Both the position numbers and the translations under genes were made by a program. Shown piece by piece: positions 8,036 to 16,663 of a stretch of DNA of 36,674 nt. This DNA comes from Spirochaetales bacterium. GTDB lineage: Bacteria > Spirochaetota > Spirochaetia > DAHUYW01. Under the pieces are notes generated by a model that was given only the letters and a program-made list of their open reading frames with translations, did no database searches and was not told the DNA's origin. Location of the stretch: contig DAHUYW010000043.1 in the NCBI GenBank assembly GCA_027306915.1, positions 1 to 36,674 of the forward strand. The letters are read 5' to 3'. Every line of letters starts with the position of its first letter. The stretch's first letter is position 1.

Positions 8036-8785
8036 CTAGTGTCGGTCGAACTCGACGATCGGAGCAAAGCCCTCCGCCGTGAGAGAGGCGCCGCCGACGA
8101 GCGCGCCGTCGACATTCTCCATCGCCATGAGGCTTGCCGCGTTGTCAGGTTTCACGGAGCCTCCGTACTGAATGATTATCGCATCGGCGGCCGCTTTCCC
8201 GTACCGCCGGGCAATGGTCTCCCGAATGATCTTGTGAACCGCATCGGCATCGGCCGGGGTCGCGTTCTTGCCCGTCCCTATTGCCCACACCGGCTCGTAG
8301 GCGATGGTCACCCGCCCGAGATCGCCGACGCCGGAAAGCCCGCGTTCGACCTGGTCCACGACTACCTTGTCGACCTTGCCGGCCTCGCGCTGCGCCAGGG
8401 TCTCCCCGACGCACAAGATCACCTCGAGCCCGTGGGCGAGCGCAAGCTTCACCTTGGCATTGACGAGCTCGTCGGTCTCGCCATAGATGAGACGCCGCTC
8501 GGAATGGCCGAGGATGACCACCGAGACGCCGAGGTCTTTCAGCATGAGCACCGATACCTCTCCGGTGTGGGCGCCCTGCTCGGCCTGCCCCATGTTTTGC
8601 GCGCCGAGAAGGATGTTGCTCCCCTCGAGGATCTGGGACACCGTGTGCAGCGCGGTAAAGGGAGGCGCTATCATCACCTTGTGCTGCGTCCCCGCCAGAT
8701 CATGCGTGAGCCGGCGGGCCAGCTCGCTCGCTTCCACGACGGTCTTGTGCATCTTCCAGTTGCCCGCGATGTAGTATCTCCTCAC
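8036..8785 (-). CDS. tpiA: Triosephosphate isomerase
   Basis: Interconverts dihydroxyacetone phosphate and glyceraldehyde 3-phosphate in glycolysis. The 249-residue product has the catalytic residues in standard context: Asn9/Lys11 (GNWKMHK), His94 (ILGHSERR) and Glu164 (AYEPVWAIGTG), with the phosphate-binding GGS near the C-terminus. The frame is open 31 codons further upstream, into pgk, but the family N-terminus (RRYYIAGNWKM) begins at the GTG at 8785, which has GAGGAG 7 nt upstream; I therefore use that start. It follows pgk after 13 bp, a common pairing. Confidence 0.97.
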   Translation of the reverse strand: MRRYYIAGNWKMHKTVVEASELARRLTHDLAGTQHKVMIAPPFTALHTVSQILEGSNILLGAQNMGQAEQGAHTGEVSVLMLKDLGVSVVILGHSERRLIYGETDELVNAKVKLALAHGLEVILCVGETLAQREAGKVDKVVVDQVERGLSGVGDLGRVTIAYEPVWAIGTGKNATPADADAVHKIIRETIARRYGKAAADAIIIQYGGSVKPDNAASLMAMENVDGALVGGASLTAEGFAPIVEFDRH

Positions 8786-8798
8786 CTCTTTCGCTCCT

Positions 8799-9980
8799 CT
8801 ACTTCTCGAGTGCCTTGATTCCCGGAAGGATCTTCCCCTCCAGGAACTCAAGCGAGGCGCCTCCGCCGGTCGAGACATGGTCGATCTTGCCGGCCAGCCC
8901 GAACTTGTTCACCGCGGCGACGCTGTCGCCTCCGCCGACAACCGTCGTGCCCTTGCACTGCGCGACGAGCTTGGCGGTCTCCAGGGTGCCCTTACCAAAG
9001 GCATCGAACTCGAACACCCCCATGGGACCGTTCCAAACGAGCGAATGCGCCTTGAGGATGCGCTCCTTCATTGCGGCGAGCGTCGCCGGGCCGACGTCCA
9101 TGCCGATCTTGCCCGAGGGGATGTCTATGGAGCCAACCGCTTCGGGCACGGCCTTTTCATTGAACTCGGAAGCGACGACGTGGTCGAGAGGAAGCAAGAG
9201 GTCCACCTTGAGCTCTTTCGCGCGATCGAGAAGCTTTTTCGCCGTGTCGAGGAAATCATCCTCGACCAGGGACTTTCCGATGGTGTGTCCTTGAGCCTTA
9301 AGGAAGGTATAAGCCATGCCACCCCCGATGATGAGCGTGGTACACTTCGGCAGGAGCGATTCGAGAACCGCAATCTTGGTGGAGACCTTGGCGCCGCCGA
9401 TGATGGCGACGTAGGGCTTCTTGGGATTCGAAAGCATTCCCCCGAGGAACTTCACCTCTTTCTCGATGAGAAATCCGGCTGCCGAAGGCAGGAAGTGCGC
9501 CACCCCTTCCGTCGAGGCATGAGCACGGTGGGCGGTGCCAAAAGCGTCGTTGACGTAGACATCGCCGAGGGCGGCGAGCTGCTTGGCGAAGGCGGGATCG
9601 TTTTTTTCCTCTTCCTTGTGAAAGCGGACGTTCTCCAAGACAAGAATCTGGCCGGGGGCAAGCTCCTTGGCCTGCTTCTCGACGGAGGGGCCGATGCAAT
9701 CGTCGGCCATGAGGACAGGACGTTTCAAGAGCTCTGAAAGGCGATCGACGGTCGGCTTCAAGCTGAACTCCGGCGACCTTCCTTCCTTCGGACGACCGAG
9801 GTGGCTCATGATGATGAGGCTGGTTCCCTTCTTCTTGAGGATGAACTCGAGGGTGGGCAGCGACGCTCGGATTCGGGTGTCGTCGGTGATCGAGCCGTCC
9901 TTCAAGGGCACGTTGTAGTCGACACGGACAAGGACACGTTTGTTTTCCAGTTTGAGATCGTTCAGGGTTCTCAGGGCCAT
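8799..9980 (-). CDS. pgk: Phosphoglycerate kinase
   Basis: Makes ATP from 1,3-bisphosphoglycerate in glycolysis. At 393 residues it has full length. The N-domain substrate signature [14 protein letters not shown] lies near 20-33, [10 protein letters not shown] near 58-67, and the C-terminal nucleotide-binding loop [13 protein letters not shown] near 350. The ATG at 9980 is preceded by GGGAGGAG at 8 nt. It is the first gene after the promoter at 10076-10104, with a leader of about 88 nt, and heads an apparent 11-gene run that reaches the left end of the window. Confidence 0.97.
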   Translation of the reverse strand: MALRTLNDLKLENKRVLVRVDYNVPLKDGSITDDTRIRASLPTLEFILKKKGTSLIIMSHLGRPKEGRSPEFSLKPTVDRLSELLKRPVLMADDCIGPSVEKQAKELAPGQILVLENVRFHKEEEKNDPAFAKQLAALGDVYVNDAFGTAHRAHASTEGVAHFLPSAAGFLIEKEVKFLGGMLSNPKKPYVAIIGGAKVSTKIAVLESLLPKCTTLIIGGGMAYTFLKAQGHTIGKSLVEDDFLDTAKKLLDRAKELKVDLLLPLDHVVASEFNEKAVPEAVGSIDIPSGKIGMDVGPATLAAMKERILKAHSLVWNGPMGVFEFDAFGKGTLETAKLVAQCKGTTVVGGGDSVAAVNKFGLAGKIDHVSTGGGASLEFLEGKILPGIKALEK

Positions 9981-10075
9981 CGCTCAAGCTCCTCCCTCGC
10001 GCATGGCGCATGCGGCTCGTAGCTGCTTCAAAAAGTTCAGACTCGGGGATGAAAGCGAATGCGTCAAACGCACCC

Positions 10076-10104
10076 ATCTTACGGGAAAGCCTCTCGCCTG
10101 TCAA
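10076..10104 (-). promoter_or_regulatory. Strong sigma70-type promoter for pgk run
   Basis: On the minus strand TTGACA (10099-10104), a 17-bp spacer and TAAGAT (10076-10081) form a near-consensus promoter. The -35 box contains the TGA stop codon of the upstream TPR gene, so promoter and gene end share bases. The expected start is near 10069. A perfect inverted repeat, TGCGT-3-ACGCA, lies at 10060-10072 over that start and may be an operator. The remaining leader to pgk ends in a strong ribosome-binding site. Confidence 0.7.
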
Positions 10105-12086
10105 TTGCCGGGTATTCGGAGAAGCGTCTGGTAGAGGCTCGACGGTGGCGGGGTCTCCATGGTCGGCTTCTCGCCTTTCGGCGGGGGATATATCACGAAG
10201 TCGCCGACGTTTATGAGATCGAAGAATTGGTTCTTCTCGATGTTGCCCTCCGAGATGAGCGCGTCGGTTCGGGTGATTACGAAGTTGCCGATCACGGCGC
10301 TTGGCGGGTAGGTGAATCCCAATCGGTCGTTGGCCTCTTTGAGCGACCCGTTCTTGATGATGAGAAGCGAGTCTCCGCTCTTCACACCGTCCAGGGCCCC
10401 AAGGTCGATGACGCCCTGGTCAAACTGCCGCTCGAGGATGCGTCCCTCGCGGGGCAGGACCGAATGGACCGAGTCGGCGATCGCCGCGAGGGCGTTAGCC
10501 ACGCGGTCGTTACCGGTCCGGTAGACGCTAAAGCTCTTTACCTTGGAGCCGGTGGAGGAAACGTAGAGATTGCACTCGACCTGAAAATAGCGCTCGGTCT
10601 CCGTCACATACATCGTGAGGAAATAGTTCGAGCCGGACTGGCGGGCCGCTCGAAAGGCCTCGGCAAAGTCGTTTGCAGGCTGAGCGGGGTGAGGAACCCG
10701 GATGTTCTCATAGCTTTCGAAGAGATCACGAAGGTACTCGGCCAGAGCCTCCTGGCCGAGGTAGTGAACCATCGGGCTCCGATTCGAGTAGAACAGGGAC
10801 AGGTCATACCTTTCGCGCTGGATTTGGAACTGCCGTATCCCCCAGTCGCTCGCCACACTGTCGGAGAGCGCGCTTTGGGTGACATCGATCTCGTCCTGGA
10901 TGTTGGTGTCGGAGAGGTTAAGCTCCTTGAGGACCGAGATTTCCGAGAGATACTTCGCTGGATAGCCTTCCAGCTTGAAGATTCCCGCATAGAGGAGCCT
11001 GCCCTCCTTGCTGTAAGGGTCGATCTTGAGCCCCCGCCGGAACTCGCCCAAGGCGCGGTCGATGTAGTTGCGCGATTCATAGACCTGGCCCTGCTCGAAG
11101 TGGTACCGGGCATACTGCGCGCGCAGCGGATCCTTCATGGGAAGCTTGTCGATGAGCTCGCTCTCCATCGCGATTCGCGATATCTCGTCATCCGGGTGAA
11201 TCGTGAAGGCCTGGGCATAGCTGCGGATGCTGTCCAGGACGTCGCCCAGCCTTTCCTGAGCCAGTCCCAGCGAGTACCACAGGAGATAGGAGTTGTGGTG
11301 CTTCGCAAGGACACCTTCGATGAGCGGAACGACCTTTGCGTACTCTCCGGTTCGCAAATAGACCTCGGCGAGGAGCAGCGTTGCGTCGAGGTTGTCGGGG
11401 CCGAGCTCGAGGGAGGTCCGCACCTGGGCCTTCGCCTGCGCGTAGTTGCCGCTTGCAAGGAAATGGCGGGCGACCACATAGTGGGTGAAAGGATCGCTCG
11501 GATAGGCGTCGAGCACGATCTGCGCGTACCGGTCGGCCTTGCGGTAATCCCCGAGCGAGTCGTACAGCACGATCACGGAGAGCAGGGCTCGACGGTTCTC
11601 GGGGGCCGTGCGCAGCGCGCTCTGGAATTTGTCCAGCGCGGTTTTCGGATCGCCTGCCGCCAGGTCCAGCTCGGCCAAGCCGAAATGGGCATCGAGGTTG
11701 TTCGGCTGCCGTGAGAGCACCTTCTCAAAAAGCTTGCGTGCTCCGTCGAAGTCGCCGAGTCCAATCCGAGTCCTACCCTCGAGATTGAGAAGGTTCATGT
11801 CGGTCTCGTCGTACTGCTTCGCCTCCTGGACGTACTTGAGCGCCTCGGAGTACTCGCCGAGCGAGAAATAGGTCTCCGCCATTCCGACAAGCGGTTGGAG
11901 ATACGCGGGATTCCGATCGAGGGCGGTCTTGTAGTCCTCGATTGCAGAGTAGTAGTCGCCCGAAAGCTGCGCCGCCCTTCCCTGGCGGTAGAGCGCCGGC
12001 GGAGAGCTTGCCTCCTGTCCAAAGAGAAGCTGGACGGGGAGCGCGAGCAGGAAGCAGAACGAACCGAGGAGGAGGCTTTTTTTCAT
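10101..12086 (-). CDS. Exported TPR-repeat protein with C-terminal unassigned domain
   Basis: A 661-residue protein with a cleavable signal peptide (1-23, ends LLFGQ). Tandem TPR units from about 28 to 350 follow closely the W/L-G-Y-A-F-P pattern, for example YRQGRAAQLSGDYYSAIEDY and HFGLAELDLAAGDPKTALDKF. Residues about 375-640 form a mixed alpha/beta domain that I do not recognise; it includes NYFLTMYVTETERYFQVECNLY and a segment LDGVKSGDSLLIIKNG that resembles a small beta barrel. It is probably a periplasmic scaffold or outer-membrane-associated factor. Its ATG overlaps the corC/tlyC stop (ATGA), making it the last gene of the phoH operon, and its own stop codon lies in the pgk -35 box. 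Confidence 0.8.
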   Translation of the reverse strand: MKKSLLLGSFCFLLALPVQLLFGQEASSPPALYRQGRAAQLSGDYYSAIEDYKTALDRNPAYLQPLVGMAETYFSLGEYSEALKYVQEAKQYDETDMNLLNLEGRTRIGLGDFDGARKLFEKVLSRQPNNLDAHFGLAELDLAAGDPKTALDKFQSALRTAPENRRALLSVIVLYDSLGDYRKADRYAQIVLDAYPSDPFTHYVVARHFLASGNYAQAKAQVRTSLELGPDNLDATLLLAEVYLRTGEYAKVVPLIEGVLAKHHNSYLLWYSLGLAQERLGDVLDSIRSYAQAFTIHPDDEISRIAMESELIDKLPMKDPLRAQYARYHFEQGQVYESRNYIDRALGEFRRGLKIDPYSKEGRLLYAGIFKLEGYPAKYLSEISVLKELNLSDTNIQDEIDVTQSALSDSVASDWGIRQFQIQRERYDLSLFYSNRSPMVHYLGQEALAEYLRDLFESYENIRVPHPAQPANDFAEAFRAARQSGSNYFLTMYVTETERYFQVECNLYVSSTGSKVKSFSVYRTGNDRVANALAAIADSVHSVLPREGRILERQFDQGVIDLGALDGVKSGDSLLIIKNGSLKEANDRLGFTYPPSAVIGNFVITRTDALISEGNIEKNQFFDLINVGDFVIYPPPKGEKPTMETPPPSSLYQTLLRIPGN

Positions 12087-12892
12087 TTGCTCGTCTTGGC
12101 TTCTTTCGATTCTCCGTCAGCGCCGCGATGGACTATCTTGACCTTCATGATCTTGTGTCCGTCCATCTCCTGAATGATGAAGTCGATGCCTTCATAGGAG
12201 GTCTTCTCGTACTTCACCGGAATCTTCCCGAAGAGGTCAAAGACGAACCCGCCGAGGGTGTCGAAGTCTTCGTCCGGCAGACCGAGCCCGGCGGCCTCGT
12301 TCAAGTCGTCGATGGAGACTCGGGCGTCGCAGATGAAGACTCCCTCGCCGATGGGAAGAATGTCCTCCGTCTCGTCGTCGAACTCATCTTGGATGTCGCC
12401 CACGATCTCCTCGATGATGTCCTCGAGACAGACTATCCCCGAGACCCCTCCATACTCGTCGACCACGACGGCGATGTGAACCTTGCGCCGTTTGAACTCG
12501 CGCAGCAACGAATCAAGGCGCTTGCTTTCCGGGACAAAGTAAGGCTTGCGGATGATGGCTGCGATGTCGACGTTCCTGTCCTTGAGGAAGTTTCGAAGGA
12601 GATCCTTGACGTACAGCACGCCCACTACATTGTCGATGGTCTCCTCGTAGACCGGGTAGCGAGAGTGACCGCGCTCGGTCACTGTCTTGAGGAGCTCGTC
12701 GAGCGGAGTGCCGAGGGCGATGAAGACCACATCGATTCTCGGGACGATGACCTCCTTCACGCTCTTTTCCGAGAGCTCGACGATGCCGCGGATCATATCC
12801 TTCTCTTCGAGGTTGAGCCCCGCTAAGCTGCCCTCCTCGTCTGCCTGAGGGCCTTTCCCGAGCAGCCTGCCGAGAAAGCTCGACTTCTTCAA
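12083..12892 (-). CDS. CBS-domain protein of the CorC/TlyC (HlyC) family
   Basis: A 269-residue cytoplasmic protein. After a short lead, SVKEVIVPRIDVVFIALGTPLDELL (about 43-70) opens the first CBS domain and the paired CBS unit runs to about 190, including the family signature HIAVVVDEYGGVSGIVCLEDIIEEIVGDIQDE. A CorC-HlyC C-terminal domain follows (about 195-260, DFDTLGGFVFDLFGKIP). The N-terminal DUF21 membrane domain of larger relatives is absent, as in CorC and TlyC. It is linked in related bacteria to Mg/Co efflux; older names call it haemolysin. The start is TTG at 12892 overlapping the ybeY stop (TTGA), with a GGGGG track about 11 nt upstream. Confidence 0.9.
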   Translation of the reverse strand: MKKSSFLGRLLGKGPQADEEGSLAGLNLEEKDMIRGIVELSEKSVKEVIVPRIDVVFIALGTPLDELLKTVTERGHSRYPVYEETIDNVVGVLYVKDLLRNFLKDRNVDIAAIIRKPYFVPESKRLDSLLREFKRRKVHIAVVVDEYGGVSGIVCLEDIIEEIVGDIQDEFDDETEDILPIGEGVFICDARVSIDDLNEAAGLGLPDEDFDTLGGFVFDLFGKIPVKYEKTSYEGIDFIIQEMDGHKIMKVKIVHRGADGESKEAKTSK

Positions 12893-13371
12893 GTTATTGA
12901 TTCCCCCTTTGTCGCCCGCAATATCCTTTCTTGAAGCTCAATCATGGGCTCGTGCTCGCCGTTGGTCTTGTGGTCCATGCCCTGCAGGTGGAGAATCCCG
13001 TGGACGAGGAGTCTCTTGAGCTCCTCGCCCTCCTCCACCCCGAAGTGCTCCGCGTTGGCGCGGACCATAGGTAGAGAGATGACCACATCACCGGCGACCA
13101 CCACCTGGGACCGTGAGCGACCCCTGCCTGAGGGAGGCTCCTCGGAAAGGGTTTCGCCTTCTCGCTGGCCGAAGGACAGCACATCGGTCGGGTAGTCCTT
13201 TCCGCGATAATCCCGGTTAAGGGCCCGAATGAACTCATCGTCGCACAGCACAATCGAGATCTCCTGGCCGTCGAGCTTAAGCTCCTCCATCGCGACGCGC
13301 GCAAAGCGCTTCAACCGCGGCAGCCACGCCGGTCTGGCGATTCCCTGCGTAGTGACTTCAATTCGGATCAC
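12889..13371 (-). CDS. ybeY: Endoribonuclease YbeY (rRNA maturation factor)
   Basis: A 160-residue zinc-dependent RNase needed for 16S rRNA 3'-end processing and ribosome quality control. The zinc motif H-G-x-L-H-L-x-G-x-D-H is complete (His124, His128, His134). The upstream TDVLSFGQ segment is also typical. Residues 74-90 hold an unusual Ser/Arg/Pro-rich insert (SEEPPSGRGRSRSQ) in a loop that is shorter in many relatives. The start is GTG at 13371, overlapping the pgpH stop by 4 bp (GTGA). The next gene likewise overlaps. Confidence 0.95.
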   Translation of the reverse strand: MIRIEVTTQGIARPAWLPRLKRFARVAMEELKLDGQEISIVLCDDEFIRALNRDYRGKDYPTDVLSFGQREGETLSEEPPSGRGRSRSQVVVAGDVVISLPMVRANAEHFGVEEGEELKRLLVHGILHLQGMDHKTNGEHEPMIELQERILRATKGESIT

Positions 13372-15572
13372 TTCATCGCCTCTTTCTTGTCCGGATACTC
13401 GATGCGCGAGTGGAAGTGCCCGGCGAGGATCTGGACGAATGTTTTCTTTATCGTCTCCAGGTCCTTGAAGGTCAGATCGCTCTCATTCATTTGGCCGGAG
13501 GTGAACTTGTCCATTATGCTCGACCAAATGAAACGCTCAAGCTTTGCCACCGTCGGCTTCTTAAGCGTTCGCGAGGCCGCTTCCACCCCGTCGGCAAGCA
13601 TCACGACTGCCGCCTCCCGCGACCCGGGAGGAGATCCCGTGTAAGAAAAGTCCTCGGGATTGACCCTGCCGTCCTTCTGGTTCTTGAGGGCACGGATATA
13701 GAAGTAGCTTATGAGCCCGCTCCCGTGGTGTTGGGCAATGATGTCGATGACCTCCTGGGGAAGCCCAAGCTCTTTGGCGCGCTCGATTCCGATCTTTACG
13801 TGCGACTTGATGACCGCCGCCGATAGGCTGGGCTTCAGATCGTCGTGCTTGTTCCCTTCGGTCTGATTCTCGATGAAGTACTCGGACTGATCGATCTTCC
13901 CTATGTCGTGGTAGTAGGCTCCAACCCGCGCCAAGAGGGCATTGGCACCGATCGCCCGGCAGGCGCTCTCGGCGAGGTTTGCAACGCTTACGGAGTGGCC
14001 GTAGGTCCCGGGAGCGAGGGTAAGCATCCGCCGGAGAAGCGGAGAGTTCATGTCCGAGAGCTCCATGAGACGGAAAGGGGTCGGGGCGTTGAGAAGATGC
14101 TCGAAGACAGGAAGGAGCCCGAGGACCAGCATCCCGCACAGGAATCCGTTCAGGGCCCCCAAGCCGGCCGCGATGAAAAACCAGGAAAGGTCGTAGTTCA
14201 GCAGGAAGCCGAAGATTACTAGGATTATCGCGTTGGCTGCGGCAAGCTCGATGCTCGCGCGCACAAGGTCGATGCGTCGCTCCGCTCCGCTCACAAGAAA
14301 GGTCGCGACCGTACCCGAGAGAAAGGCGAAGAGAAAGGAATAGGGAGTCTCACGGAGAAGGAAGAGACTCAAGCCGACGAGGAGCGAAAAGATGACCCCC
14401 GCTCTTCGGTCGACAAGGATGGAAACGATCATGGCCACGAGCGCCGACGGCAAAACGGCCGCCGTGGCCAGCCATTCCGGGACAAGCGGACTTCGCGTGA
14501 GCGCAACCGCGACAATCACATAAAAGAGCGCCAAACCGATGAGGAGGTAGACGTGCTTGTCGGGGATTTGCCTGCCTACGATCGGGCGGCTCAAGAGGGT
14601 AAGCCCGAGGAGATAAAGAATCGCAACGAAGAGAACGGAGCCGATGATGTTGCGGGTGTTCAGAGCGATCGAAACGGCGCCCAGGGCACGCACCTTATCC
14701 ATATCCGCCTGGGTTATGACGAAACCTTTCCTCAAGAGTCGCTCGCCCTTCACGATCCGCTTCATGACCGGAGCGGCCTCCGCCCGGGCGTGATCGCGGC
14801 TTCGTTGGGTCGCGCCGAAATCGTAAAAGGCGTCTTCGCGAGCGAACTTAGTGACGAGAAGCACGATCGCCCGTATGTCCTGATCCCCCAGGTCTCGCGG
14901 GCCAAGAGTCGCGCGCAGGTGGATGGGAAGCGACCTCAGGGTATGCGCCGCTTCGAGCTGGATCTCTTCGGGCTCTCTTCGTCCGTCGCGGTAACGGATA
15001 AGGCTGATGGTCGCGGGCATGGAGTTAAACTCATTGTCCTGGAGGGCGACGATGCCTTGAGACATGACGTTCTCGAGGGTCTGGCCGGCGATGGGAAGGA
15101 TGTTCACGAGGTTTCTGTTCTCGAGGAGCGCAGCGACCTCATTCCGGGTAAAGAGATCGCGGAACTTCGCCTGCACCTCTTTGTATGCCGGGTCTACAGG
15201 CATCTGCTTGGAGGCCATGCTGGTGAGCAGATCGGCGAAGGCGGCGAACTGCCGGTTGCTGCGGCCCACGATGTCCGATTGCACCCGGAAGACCGGAGGA
15301 ACCCGCGCGGCGAGAGCGTCGGCGTTCGCGGTGGTCGCTCGGTGGTCGACGTAGGCGAGGTTGCGGTCGCTCACGAGGTCCTGGCTCGCGACCTTCCCGA
15401 CCTCGAAGTCGGAGAAGCGGATGCGATTGACAAGCGAGTTGTACTGGTTTGAGAAGACCACAGCGCCGGATACGATGACAAACGACAAGAGGATCACCGC
15501 GGCCTTGAGCCTCTCCTGCGGCCTCGCACCGAGGCGCTCGCGGAGGGAGTGCAAGTCAAACGTCGCTTTCAT
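13368..15572 (-). CDS. pgpH: 7TM-HD phosphohydrolase, c-di-AMP phosphodiesterase family (PgpH/YqfF)
   Basis: A 734-residue inner-membrane protein of the 7TMR-HD family, whose characterised members (Listeria PgpH) break down c-di-AMP. One membrane helix near 24-43 precedes an extracellular 7TMR-HDED sensor domain (to about 310). Seven closely spaced hydrophobic helices follow (about 310-480), then a cytoplasmic HD domain (about 500-690). Metal ligands are visible in GTYGHSVSVANLAE, GAYYHDIGKI, IKSHVKIGIERAKELG and IIAQHHGSG. The ATG at 15572 overlaps the phoH end by 17 bp, and its own end overlaps ybeY. Whether a c-di-AMP cyclase exists cannot be told from this window. Confidence 0.93.
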   Translation of the reverse strand: MKATFDLHSLRERLGARPQERLKAAVILLSFVIVSGAVVFSNQYNSLVNRIRFSDFEVGKVASQDLVSDRNLAYVDHRATTANADALAARVPPVFRVQSDIVGRSNRQFAAFADLLTSMASKQMPVDPAYKEVQAKFRDLFTRNEVAALLENRNLVNILPIAGQTLENVMSQGIVALQDNEFNSMPATISLIRYRDGRREPEEIQLEAAHTLRSLPIHLRATLGPRDLGDQDIRAIVLLVTKFAREDAFYDFGATQRSRDHARAEAAPVMKRIVKGERLLRKGFVITQADMDKVRALGAVSIALNTRNIIGSVLFVAILYLLGLTLLSRPIVGRQIPDKHVYLLIGLALFYVIVAVALTRSPLVPEWLATAAVLPSALVAMIVSILVDRRAGVIFSLLVGLSLFLLRETPYSFLFAFLSGTVATFLVSGAERRIDLVRASIELAAANAIILVIFGFLLNYDLSWFFIAAGLGALNGFLCGMLVLGLLPVFEHLLNAPTPFRLMELSDMNSPLLRRMLTLAPGTYGHSVSVANLAESACRAIGANALLARVGAYYHDIGKIDQSEYFIENQTEGNKHDDLKPSLSAAVIKSHVKIGIERAKELGLPQEVIDIIAQHHGSGLISYFYIRALKNQKDGRVNPEDFSYTGSPPGSREAAVVMLADGVEAASRTLKKPTVAKLERFIWSSIMDKFTSGQMNESDLTFKDLETIKKTFVQILAGHFHSRIEYPDKKEAMK

Positions 15573-16506
15573 ACGCGCGAATGATCTTCTTTACCAGCGG
15601 ATTCCTGACCACGTCTCCCGCGTCGAAGAAGGTGAAGTGGATCTCTTCGATCGGGTGCAGGATCCTCATGATGTGAGTCAACCCCGATTGGTTCTTCCTG
15701 GGCAGGTCGATCTGCGTGATGTCTCCGGTGATGATGGCCTTCGAACCCTCGCCCAGCCGGGTGAGAAACATCTTCATCTGTTCCCGGGTGGTGTTCTGAG
15801 CCTCGTCGAGGATGATGTAGCACTGCGAAAGCGAGCGCCCGCGCATGTAGGCGAGAGGCGCGATCTCAATGATGCGATTCTCCTCCAGCCGCCCGATCGT
15901 CTCGGGAGGGACCAAGAGGTCCATGGCGTCATAGAGAGGCCGAAGATAGGGGCTGAGCTTCTGGGTGAGGTCGCCGGGAAGGAAGCCGAGGCTCTCTCCG
16001 GCTTCAACCACCGGACGGGTGAGAACCAGCTTTCTTTTGCGCTTCGAGAGTATCTCCCCCAGCGCATGGGCAATAGCAAGAAAGGTCTTCCCCGTTCCGG
16101 CGGGTCCAATCCCGACGACAACCTCCCGCTCGTTCATTCCACGGATGTAGTTCGCCTGGTTGGCGCTTCGAGGGAAGATCTTGCCGTTGCCCGGGATCGC
16201 GATGAAGGCATTGTCGAGGAGCTCCTTCTCGCTCCCCTTCTCGTCAAGGATGGCGAGGTAGACGGCACGGATGAGATCGGGACCGGGCGAGTATCCCTCC
16301 GCCGAGTAGCCCTTCATGTGCTCGACGATCCGCTTGAAGGTTTCTCTCTTGGCGCTATCCTCGGACTCCAAGAGGATCTCATTGCCGCGGGTGAAGACCC
16401 GCGCATCAAGAATGTCTTCGATGGTTCTCAAGTTGAGATCGTTTACACCACAGAGATCGCTTAAGACCCTCTGATCGTCAAGAACGATGGTTAGACTCTT
16501 GCTCAA
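15556..16506 (-). CDS. phoH: PhoH-family ATPase (PhoH-like/YbeZ)
   Basis: A 316-residue cytoplasmic P-loop ATPase, thought to work on RNA and to act with YbeY in several bacteria. Residues 1-110 hold the N-terminal domain with KH-like character. The ATPase core follows, with Walker A GPAGTGKT at 134-141, the GESLGFLPGDLTQKLSPYLRPLYDA segment, and Walker B CYIILDEAQNTT near 225-236. The start is TTG at 16506, with GAGGAG about 7 nt upstream; no better ATG exists at the conserved N-terminus. It is the first gene of a five-gene operon whose junctions all overlap, and it lies 43 nt after the promoter at 16550-16579. Confidence 0.93.
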   Translation of the reverse strand: MSKSLTIVLDDQRVLSDLCGVNDLNLRTIEDILDARVFTRGNEILLESEDSAKRETFKRIVEHMKGYSAEGYSPGPDLIRAVYLAILDEKGSEKELLDNAFIAIPGNGKIFPRSANQANYIRGMNEREVVVGIGPAGTGKTFLAIAHALGEILSKRKRKLVLTRPVVEAGESLGFLPGDLTQKLSPYLRPLYDAMDLLVPPETIGRLEENRIIEIAPLAYMRGRSLSQCYIILDEAQNTTREQMKMFLTRLGEGSKAIITGDITQIDLPRKNQSGLTHIMRILHPIEEIHFTFFDAGDVVRNPLVKKIIRAYESDV

Positions 16507-16549
16507 CCTCTCTCCTCGGAAGGCACCCTCGGATCGCCATGTGAAATCT

Positions 16550-16579
16550 AGTGTAGCTATCTCGAATTAAATAAGTCAA
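16550..16579 (-). promoter_or_regulatory. Promoter for phoH-pgpH-ybeY-corC-TPR operon
   Basis: On the minus strand TTGACT (16574-16579), an 18-bp AT-rich spacer and TACACT (16550-16555) form a good sigma70 promoter in the gap between lptD-like and phoH. The first four bases of the -35 are the last four of repeat copy 16576-16592. The stretch 16556-16575 is clearly more AT-rich than its surroundings, as expected of a true promoter. Confidence 0.7.
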
Positions 16580-16592
16580 GCGCCGGTAGGGC
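16576..16592 (-). repeat. 17-bp intergenic repeat, copy 1 (in phoH promoter)
   Basis: GCCCTACCGGCGCTTGA on the minus strand, identical to the copies at 16634-16650 and 23372-23388. Its TTGA end supplies the first four bases of the phoH -35 box. Confidence 0.8.
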
Positions 16593-16633
16593 GGGACCGA
16601 GAGGGCAGCTCGCCGGTGCGCTTGCTGCGGCCC

Positions 16634-16650
16634 TCAAGCGCCGGTAGGGC
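16634..16650 (-). repeat. 17-bp intergenic repeat, copy 2 (after lptD-like stop)
   Basis: Same 17 bases, 13 bp after the lptD-like stop codon and 58 bp from copy 1. Here the bases after the repeat (GGGC) pair with its GCCCT start, so this copy can fold as a 5-bp stem, GCCCT-11-AGGGC. No -10 box lies at the right distance, so it does not look like a promoter copy. Confidence 0.75.
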
Positions 16651-16663
16651 AACAGTGAGGGGC

